Positions 1-4,539 of a stretch of DNA of 9,884 bases are shown in pieces (position 1 is the stretch's first letter; every line of letters starts with the position of its first letter). Under the pieces are notes generated by a model. That model saw nothing but the letters and a program-made list of their open reading frames with translations. It did not search any database and had not been told where the DNA came from. Source of the DNA: Elusimicrobiota bacterium (lineage in GTDB: Bacteria; Elusimicrobiota; Elusimicrobia; O2-12-FULL-59-9); the NCBI GenBank assembly GCA_016206405.1, contig JACQRQ010000296.1, forward strand, positions 1-9,884. The letters are read 5' to 3'. The position numbers were made by a program, and so were the translations under genes.

Positions 1-8
1 GGATAGCA

Positions 9-70
9 GGGGTCAGTGCCAGGTCTTGCAATCCGACACTCCCCGATTCCTTCAACGCCCCGCAAGGGGC
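9..70. repeat. REP-like hairpin pair at left edge
   Basis: Two compact inverted repeats are visible. The first pairs GGGG(9-12)+AGTG(15-18) with CACT(37-40)+CCCC(41-44), with a 2-base bulge and an 18-base loop. The second is a perfect 5-bp stem GCCCC(57-61)/GGGGC(66-70) closed by a GCAA tetraloop. The wording of bases 9-38 resembles terminal or REP sequences that I recall flanking REP-associated tyrosine transposase (RAYT, Y1/IS200-like) genes in many genomes; this is from memory and was not searched. No transposase is in view, so any parent element would lie left of base 1, or this is a stand-alone REP copy. Confidence 0.4.
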
Positions 71-213
71 TGCGAGGCGTTCGCGCGCGCGGCTGCCGCA
101 TCGCCCACCAAATCAAGGCAACCCGCGTCGTCGTTTGGGCGGTCATGCGCCGCAGGACAATCTACCATGAATTGGATAGGCGGCTTCGGAGCCATTCTCG
201 TGCCTAATACGCT
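71..213. other. Intergenic, no supportable gene
   Basis: Together with the hairpins to its left, this makes about 210 bases without a convincing gene. Short open frames run through it, but they have no recognisable protein pattern, no ribosome binding site, and read like structured GC-rich intergenic DNA. A small 4-bp hairpin (GGCT 182-185 / AGCC 190-193) lies just before the SRPBCC gene. A possible weak -10 (TAATAC, 205-210) lies only 3 bases before that gene's ATG, too close to be trusted. Confidence 0.45.
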
Positions 214-756
214 ATGACAATCCCTTTTCACTGGGGCGTCACTTCGGAAGAATGTTCTCTGGCATTCCCCTGCGACCGCTTTTCCCAGCCGTCTTACATC
301 GCCTATTTCCGCGGCATCACGGTTATGGCGGATCCTGAAACGATATTCCGATGGCTCTGCCAGTTGAAGGCGGCCCCTTATAGCTACGATTGGCTCGACA
401 ACTGGGGCCGGCAGAGCCCGCAAAGGCTCATTCCCGGGCTGGACGATCTTGCCGCCGGGCAGAGCATGATGTTCTTTTTCGAGGTGATTGACTTTGAACG
501 CCCCCGGCATGTGACGGTGCGCCAAAAGCCAAAAACAATCGGGGCCCGCGTCTTCGGCGATGTCGTGGTAAGCTATCTCATTGTGCCGCAGGCTCAAAAC
601 GTTTGCCGTCTTCTGGCCAAAGCGGCTATCCGGCACCCTGCCGCGCCGATGGGCTGGCTGACGCGCATACTTTTGCCCTGGGGAGATCTCATCATGATGC
701 GCCGCCAATTGCTGAATTTCAAACAACTGTCTGAAAAATCCGTTCATGGCGCATAG
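214..756 (+). CDS. SRPBCC-fold (polyketide cyclase/START-like) protein
   Basis: This 180-residue soluble protein looks like the SRPBCC superfamily, helix-grip proteins that bind hydrophobic ligands in a deep pocket. The pattern I recognise is a leading strand, then a helix with an aromatic pair (IFRWLCQLK, about residues 43-51), then YSYDWLDNWGR (about 55-65). A conserved PGLDDL.AGQ turn follows, and near the C-terminus GWLTRILLPWGDLIMMRRQL forms the long closing helix. These features match a bacterial SRPBCC subgroup usually annotated only as SRPBCC family protein; the ligand is unknown. The N-terminal FHWGVTSEE stretch also fits that subgroup and supports the ATG at 214 over the internal ATG at residue 38, although no clear Shine-Dalgarno is seen. 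It is the only plus-strand gene and converges on the response-regulator cluster with a 65-base gap in which I see no intrinsic terminator for either side. The open frame opposite it shows no family pattern and is treated as a shadow. Confidence 0.8.
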   Translation: MTIPFHWGVTSEECSLAFPCDRFSQPSYIAYFRGITVMADPETIFRWLCQLKAAPYSYDWLDNWGRQSPQRLIPGLDDLAAGQSMMFFFEVIDFERPRHVTVRQKPKTIGARVFGDVVVSYLIVPQAQNVCRLLAKAAIRHPAAPMGWLTRILLPWGDLIMMRRQLLNFKQLSEKSVHGA

Positions 757-821
757 TAAGACGGTGGGAAAAGTGTTTCAAAGGTTGCGAGGAGGGACAA
801 GGGGGGGACTGCGGATTTATA

Positions 822-1247
822 TCACCCGCCGCCGTCTACGTTGCCGGCTTCAAATCTCTTAAACAGCGCCGCGACGCGGGCGAGGAGCTCGTCCACCTGG
901 AAGGGCTTGGCCAGATAATCGTCGGCCCCCAGACCCTTTCCTTTTTTTTGCGTCATGGGGTCGTCTTGGCCGGTGAGCATTAAAATCGGGATGTCGGACA
1001 AAACCGGATTCTTGCGAACCTCGTGGCAGACCGCCAGGCCGCTGATGCCGGGCAGCATGACGTCGAGCAAAACCATATCCGGCCGCAGCTCCCGGATCAA
1101 ATTGAGGGCGCTTTCCCCGTCCTCCGCCAGGAGCACCTGGTGATTTTCGTCCTCGAGGATGCGCTTGAGGACCTCGCGCATCCCGCGCTCGTCGTCCACC
1201 ACCAGGATGGTTTTTTTCTTCGCGGGATCGCCGTCTTGGACCGTCAT
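822..1247 (-). CDS. Single-domain response regulator (receiver) 1
   Basis: A 141-residue stand-alone receiver (REC, CheY-like) domain with no output domain. The phosphorylation machinery is complete: acidic pocket D18/D19 in ILVVDDE, phospho-acceptor D62 in LLDVMLPG, switch threonine T92 (LMLTG) and the conserved lysine K114 in GADDYLAKPF. Such proteins act by docking to partners when phosphorylated by a histidine kinase, or as phosphorelay intermediates; neither partner is visible here. It is the last gene of the cluster. Its ATG overlaps the stop of the preceding receiver gene by 4 bases (ATGA), and no good Shine-Dalgarno precedes it, so translational coupling is likely. It has a 10-12-residue polar N-terminal extension compared with its siblings. 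Two A homopolymers (A7 near codons 10-12, A8 near codons 100-102) are potential slippage sites. Receiver identity is very secure; the biological role is not. Confidence 0.95.
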   Translation of the reverse strand: MTVQDGDPAKKKTILVVDDERGMREVLKRILEDENHQVLLAEDGESALNLIRELRPDMVLLDVMLPGISGLAVCHEVRKNPVLSDIPILMLTGQDDPMTQKKGKGLGADDYLAKPFQVDELLARVAALFKRFEAGNVDGGG

Positions 1248-1615
1248 TTCGTTCTGTATTTTTCAAGCAAGGCGGACACGCGGGATTCGACTTCCGCCAC
1301 GTCGAAAGGCTTAAGCAGGTAATCGTCGGCGCCCAGTGCCATGCCCTGCTGGACGACCTTTTCATCCCCTTCGGCGGTGATGATCATCACCGCCGTATGA
1401 GCCGATTCGGGGTCTTGGCGCACTTGGCGGCAAATATTGAGCCCATCCGTCCCGGGCAGCATCAAGTCGAGCAAAATGACATCCGGCCGCTTTTTGCGGA
1501 TGAGATCAAGGGCCTGCTCGCCGTCCTGGGCGGATGCGACCTTATGCCCGCTCCTCTCCAAAATGCGCGTGAGGAGTTCCCGGTTGCCTTCGTCGTCGTC
1601 GACCACCAAAATCAA
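1244..1615 (-). CDS. Single-domain response regulator 2 (start uncertain)
   Basis: Receiver domain with an intact active site. Counting from the TTG at 1615 (123 residues), the acidic pocket is D6/D7 (ILVVDDDE), the phospho-acceptor D50 (LLDLMLPG), the switch threonine T80 (IITAE) and the lysine K102 (GADDYLLKPF). There is no output domain. The start is a problem. Between the stop of the preceding receiver gene (1650) and the domain there is no ATG or GTG in frame. The in-frame TTG at 1615 is the first conventional choice, but it has no ribosome binding site and leaves almost nothing before strand beta-1. An ATC at 1633 sits 4 bases after a perfect GGAGG and would give an N-terminus of the same length as the sibling receivers. 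The far-upstream ATG at 1777 lies deep inside the neighbouring gene and its translation is an obvious frame shadow. The 3' end overlaps receiver 1 by 4 bases. Identity is secure; the exact start is not. Confidence 0.9.
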   Translation of the reverse strand: MILVVDDDEGNRELLTRILERSGHKVASAQDGEQALDLIRKKRPDVILLDLMLPGTDGLNICRQVRQDPESAHTAVMIITAEGDEKVVQQGMALGADDYLLKPFDVAEVESRVSALLEKYRTK

Positions 1616-1637
1616 CGCTTTTTCGCCGGGGATAAGG

Positions 1638-1642
1638 CCTCC
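1638..1642 (-). promoter_or_regulatory. GGAGG ribosome binding site for receiver 2
   Basis: A perfect GGAGG lies 8 bases after the receiver-3 stop codon. The nearest start-like codon in the correct frame is ATC at 1633-1631, four bases downstream; the TTG at 1615 is 22 bases downstream, too far for normal use. This ribosome binding site is the main reason to suspect a non-standard start, or a base-call error, for receiver 2. Confidence 0.55.
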
Positions 1643-1649
1643 GTTACCG

Positions 1650-2051
1650 TTACGCCGTCCCTCCGCCCGACGCGCGGGATTTAAGCAGGGACGCGATGCG
1701 CGACTTGAGCTCGGCGGTATCGGCCGGCTTGAGCATGTAATCGTCAGCGCCGGCGTCCAAGGCCTTTTGGCGGTCACGCGCGTCGCTTTTGGCGGTGATG
1801 ATGATGATCGGGACCTCGGCCGTGGCCGGGTTCGCGCGCACCCTTCGGCAAATCTCCATGCCGTCCACGCCGGGTAAAATGAGGTCTAGAAGAATCATGT
1901 CCGGCGGCTCCTGCCGGATGAGGGCCATCGCCGTCTCCGCGCTGGAGGCCAGACGCACGCGGTAGCCTTCCTCCTTCAAAATATAGTCCAGAAGATCCGC
2001 CAGGCCGGGCTCGTCCTCAATGACTAAAATGGAGCGTTGCTTGGATTCCAT
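1650..2051 (-). CDS. Single-domain response regulator 3
   Basis: A 133-residue stand-alone receiver domain. Active-site residues: E12/D13 acidic pocket (ILVIEDE), D56 phospho-acceptor (LLDLILPG), T86 switch threonine (IITAK), K108 lysine (GADDYMLKPAD). The usual aromatic after KP is replaced by Ala (KPAD rather than KPF), the only conspicuous departure from its siblings. Its opening MESKQRSILV closely matches receiver 4 (MESAKKSILV), suggesting tandem duplication. The ATG at 2051 is supported by that match. There is no Shine-Dalgarno; instead a perfect TATAAT lies 12 bases upstream, so the mRNA may begin only about 6 bases before the ATG. It heads a tight three-gene run (receivers 3, 2, 1) and is separated from receiver 4 by 110 bases, so this trio can probably be transcribed on its own. 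Confidence 0.95.
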   Translation of the reverse strand: MESKQRSILVIEDEPGLADLLDYILKEEGYRVRLASSAETAMALIRQEPPDMILLDLILPGVDGMEICRRVRANPATAEVPIIIITAKSDARDRQKALDAGADDYMLKPADTAELKSRIASLLKSRASGGGTA

Positions 2052-2063
2052 GTAAGCTTGACA

Positions 2064-2100
2064 ATTATACAGAATTCGCTAGGTCCCGGCGAACGTCCAA
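2064..2100 (-). promoter_or_regulatory. Promoter for receivers 3-2-1, near-leaderless
   Basis: The minus strand carries TATAAT at 2069-2064, a perfect -10 match. A TTGGAC at 2100-2095 resembles a -35, but the spacer is 25 bases, well over the usual 16-18; a TTCGCC at the 18-base spacing is the weaker conventional option. Transcription would begin around 2057, leaving a leader of about 6 bases before the ATG at 2051. Confidence 0.5.
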
Positions 2101-2108
2101 GACGACAA

Positions 2109-2156
2109 TCGCTCCGGGCCGGCCCTCCGGCGGCGAGGCATCGCGGGGGAGAGCGA
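2109..2156. other. GC-rich inverted-repeat region between receivers 4 and 3
   Basis: The gap between the stop of receiver 4 and the promoter of receiver 3 contains nested symmetry: TCGCTC (2109-2114) pairs with GAGCGA (2151-2156), enclosing a perfect GGGCC/GGCCC palindrome at 2116-2125. There is no U-run, so it is not a standard intrinsic terminator. It may be a 3'-end stabilising structure, a factor-dependent pause or an operator. Confidence 0.3.
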
Positions 2157-2161
2157 CCGGC

Positions 2162-2560
2162 TCAGGCGTTCTTGTTTCTTTCCGCCTTCAGAAACTGGAA
2201 CGCCACGCGGGCTTTGACGTCTTTGGGATCAAAGGGTTTGATTAGGTAATCGTCCGCCCCCTGCTGGAGTCCCTCCATCTGGTCAGCGGGGGCGCCTTTG
2301 GCGGACAGGATCAGTATCGGTATTTCTTTGAGGGCGGGGGTCCGGCGCACATGCCGGCACACCTCCAAGCCGCTTTTGCCCGGCAGGACAAGATCCAAAA
2401 GTATCATATCTGGACGGCGGCCGTGGATGCTTTCCATCGCGCTTTTGACGTCGGCGGCCAGGGCGACGTCGTAGCCCGCTTCCGAGAGAATGCGGCGGAT
2501 GAGCTCCCGGACCACCGTCTCGTCCTCAACGACCAAAATTGATTTTTTTGCCGATTCCAT
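2162..2560 (-). CDS. Single-domain response regulator 4
   Basis: A 132-residue stand-alone receiver domain counted from the ATG at 2560: acidic pocket E12/D13 (ILVVEDE), phospho-acceptor D56 (LLDLVLPG), S86 in the switch threonine position (a common conservative replacement), lysine K108 (GADDYLIKPF). No DNA-binding or enzymatic domain follows; only about 20 residues come after KPF, ending in a basic ERNKNA tail. An in-frame GTG at 2575 would add 5 residues, but the ATG is preferred because the N-terminus then aligns exactly with receiver 3 (MES...SILV) and a weak GAGA lies 7 bases before it. The start is 8 bases after the stop of the unknown 214-residue gene, so the two are almost certainly co-transcribed. 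It is the first receiver of the array in transcription order. Confidence 0.94.
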   Translation of the reverse strand: MESAKKSILVVEDETVVRELIRRILSEAGYDVALAADVKSAMESIHGRRPDMILLDLVLPGKSGLEVCRHVRRTPALKEIPILILSAKGAPADQMEGLQQGADDYLIKPFDPKDVKARVAFQFLKAERNKNA

Positions 2561-2568
2561 TGAATTTC

Positions 2569-3213
2569 TCAACACGGCGTGTATTCGGTCACCTTGAACG
2601 TCATCTCCAGCTTGACGAAGGGGCCCTTGACCGTGATGGTTTCAGCGTCGCCCGCCACCATAGTTGCCCCTTCCACTTTCACCCTGCCGATTCTGGCCGC
2701 GGCGACCTTGACCCCCTTGCTCGCCAACAGCATCCTGAATATCTGAGCCTGCTGCTTGAGGATGGTCTTATGGGTGTCCGAAATCACCTTGGCCACTTTT
2801 CGCTCGCCGGCTTTGGTCAACGCCAGGGCGAAGGGATTGCCCTCCAGAAAGTCTCCCCAAGTGCCGGCCGAAAACCGGGTTTCGACGGTGTATTTGTTCT
2901 TGACGACCGTCTTAAATCCATTGACCATATCGTTGAGGAGGAAATCAAACCTGGCGAGCGCCTCGTCGTGGCGGCCTCTTTCGATCACCAGGCGGGAATG
3001 GCCGTTATAATCCCTGCCGACCACCTTGTCGTCGATCGTGGTCAAAGTCGTGTTCAATTTTTCCAGAGGTCCTTCGCCCGCCAGAACGGTCACCACCTTG
3101 GTGCTGGCCTCAATTTGCTCGGAGGTCTGGCGGCTGAAGACGCCTTCATTCGATAATACGCCCAACCGGATATGAATTTTGTAGCCGGGATCGCTTTTTC
3201 TTCGTCTCCCCAT
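2569..3213 (-). CDS. Unrecognised 214-residue protein next to receiver array
   Basis: I do not recognise this family. It has a strongly basic start (MGRRRKSDPG), no signal peptide and no membrane segment, so it is probably cytoplasmic. The middle is mixed alpha/beta with a likely long helix (about residues 140-165, rich in Lys, Gln and Leu, containing SDTHKTILKQQAQIFRMLL). The last 50 residues look like alternating beta strands (RIGRVKVEG, AETITVKG, KLEMTFKVTEY) ending in the only cysteine. The frame has normal coding character and runs directly into receiver 4 (8-base gap), and a TATAAT element lies about 50 bases upstream of the ATG, so it seems to be a real gene that leads the signalling operon. 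It could be a sensor-side partner or target of the receivers, but nothing in the sequence proves that. The initiation site is plausible (GGAA before the ATG) but weak. Confidence 0.7.
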   Translation of the reverse strand: MGRRRKSDPGYKIHIRLGVLSNEGVFSRQTSEQIEASTKVVTVLAGEGPLEKLNTTLTTIDDKVVGRDYNGHSRLVIERGRHDEALARFDFLLNDMVNGFKTVVKNKYTVETRFSAGTWGDFLEGNPFALALTKAGERKVAKVISDTHKTILKQQAQIFRMLLASKGVKVAAARIGRVKVEGATMVAGDAETITVKGPFVKLEMTFKVTEYTPC

Positions 3214-3227
3214 ATTTTCCGCGCCGC

Positions 3228-3355
3228 CGCATCCGCTCTTGTAAGAATGAAAATTTCATTTAGATTATAATGTTATCTCTAGAAAATCAACATCGCGGAG
3301 GATAGAAATCGCGGTGGAATTTGCGGGACCGGAGGGCAAGAGCGGAGCGGATGCG
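3228..3355. repeat. 10-bp inverted repeat framing the operon promoter
   Basis: CGCATCCGCT at 3228-3237 is exactly complementary to AGCGGATGCG at 3346-3355, and an additional CTT/AAG match lies just inside. The arms sit just upstream of the unknown gene's start and just after the hydrolase stop, enclosing an AT-rich stretch (3241-3290) in an otherwise GC-rich region. Confidence 0.4.
3264..3290 (-). promoter_or_regulatory. Promoter for unknown gene and receiver 4
   Basis: In the AT-rich gap, the minus strand carries TATAAT at 3269-3264 and TTGATT at 3290-3285 with a short 15-base spacer (TGTTGA at 3292-3287 gives 17). Predicted start near 3257 leaves a leader of about 44 bases before the ATG at 3213. 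The -10 is almost symmetrical (ATTATAAT), so a plus-strand TATAAT also exists at 3266, but no plus-strand gene follows it. Confidence 0.45.
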
Positions 3356-4537
3356 TCAATCGGAGAGGAATTTCTCAAAGTGCGCCTTCATTTTGCGGCG
3401 CGCGCCCGGGCTGCGGAAGAAGGCCCCTAGGACGTGCCTGTACTTTTTGGGCAAAGGCACAAAAAGCTTTTCATACTCAGGGAGAGTCTTCCCGTCTTTG
3501 AGGGCTTCATAGAGTTGATCGGAGCAGGCGTTGGGAACGGCCGTGTCTCCGTCCATGTTGATCATCAGAAAGCGCTCGGCGGCGAGCCGGCGGGCCGGGG
3601 GGATTTTCTGCAAGTACACCAGCGGATCTCCGATATAGGTGTGCCGGGCCATTTCTTGCGCGAAGTCCTGCAAACTCCAGTCGTGGGCTTGCATCTGTTT
3701 TTCCCTGGACCGGGCGAAGGAGCCGACGCCCACGCCCCGGATTTCAGAGAGCATTTTGGGGAGGTTGGCTCCGCCCAGAAGGAGGGCGGCGGCGCCGACC
3801 CGCTCGTCGGTCAAGGCAAGCAGGGCCGCGTCGATGGCGCCCAGGCTGATGCCGGCCACGCCGATCTTCTCGCCCGGGCGCAGGACTCCCATCTGCTCCA
3901 AAGCGTCGAGTCCCCGCCGGGCGGTTTCGGTGGAGTAGGGGGGGAGCCCGGGCAGCTCGAAAAGCTCCGCCATGTTTTGCGGCAGCTCGGATTCCGGCGG
4001 GAGAGTCCTTTCCAGAAAAGCGCAGCGGTAGCCTTTTTTGAAGAAATAACCGCAAAATTTTCTCGAGAAATAATTCTTTGGGTCGCCGGTGATGGGAAGC
4101 ACCAGAATCAGCGGGCGGGCGTTGCGGAAATCTCCGGGCACGGGCTCGTAAAGGTGCAATAGCCCCTCGGCTTTGGGATGAGGGTTGGCGGCCGGCGCGG
4201 CCCAATGAAAACGGATGATGCGGATGGTTTTCTCCTCGTCGAATTTGTCGCCGCGGAACTCTTTTTCAGGATAAAAATCATCTTTGATCCGGCTTAAATC
4301 GCCCGATAGCTCGGCGCCCTCGACCGGAAGGAAAAAATAATGGACGGGGGCGCGCTCATATTGGAGCAGCGGCAAAGGCCCGGGGGCCGGCATGCGGGGG
4401 GGAAGGCGGCTCTTCATTTCCTTGGCGGCCGCTTGAACTCCTTGGACGTCTTCCGTCCATTTATCCTCGTCGGCTCGCGCGGCCCCGGAAACTCCCATGA
4501 ACCCGGCGATCATGGCGGCGGCAAGAAATTCTTTCAT
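3356..4537 (-). CDS. Secreted alpha/beta hydrolase
   Basis: A 393-residue exported esterase- or lipase-like protein. Residues 1-22 form a Sec signal peptide (MKEF, a hydrophobic Ala/Ile/Met core, ending ARA before D23). The catalytic core begins near residue 140 with the strand RPLILVLPITGD. The nucleophile elbow is GISLG with S231, after the strand EKIGVAG. A likely acid is D331 (or D329) in INMDGDTAVP, and the catalytic histidine is H368 in KYRHVLGAF. The order Ser-Asp-His and the spacing fit the alpha/beta hydrolase fold; the substrate cannot be told. About 110 residues between signal and core are family-specific. The ATG at 4537 is chosen because it starts the signal peptide, lies 9 bases after AAAGGAG (4553-4547), and follows the upstream stop by only 2 bases; the longer open frame is a shadow of the Omp85 gene. 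The tight junction implies co-translation with that outer-membrane protein. No intrinsic terminator was seen after the stop. Confidence 0.88.
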   Translation of the reverse strand: MKEFLAAAMIAGFMGVSGAARADEDKWTEDVQGVQAAAKEMKSRLPPRMPAPGPLPLLQYERAPVHYFFLPVEGAELSGDLSRIKDDFYPEKEFRGDKFDEEKTIRIIRFHWAAPAANPHPKAEGLLHLYEPVPGDFRNARPLILVLPITGDPKNYFSRKFCGYFFKKGYRCAFLERTLPPESELPQNMAELFELPGLPPYSTETARRGLDALEQMGVLRPGEKIGVAGISLGAIDAALLALTDERVGAAALLLGGANLPKMLSEIRGVGVGSFARSREKQMQAHDWSLQDFAQEMARHTYIGDPLVYLQKIPPARRLAAERFLMINMDGDTAVPNACSDQLYEALKDGKTLPEYEKLFVPLPKKYRHVLGAFFRSPGARRKMKAHFEKFLSD

Positions 4538-4539
4538 GG

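Noticed and set aside
26..217. A short plus-strand frame overlapping the SRPBCC start by ATGA
   Set aside because: The overlap looks like coupling, but the protein is Arg/Ala-rich low-complexity over hairpin DNA, with no ribosome binding site.
52..747. A 231-codon minus-strand frame opposite the SRPBCC gene
   Set aside because: No recognisable family pattern, while the plus-strand frame shows clear SRPBCC signatures; it is a GC-driven shadow.
942..949. T8 run as a plus-strand terminator
   Set aside because: No stem precedes it and it encodes Lys codons of receiver 1 on the other strand.
1616..1777. ATG at 1777 as the start of receiver 2
   Set aside because: It would overlap receiver 3 by 128 bases and encode a shadow of that gene's C-terminus.
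3266..3271. Plus-strand TATAAT as a promoter
   Set aside because: No plus-strand gene follows; the match arises from the near-symmetrical ATTATAAT.
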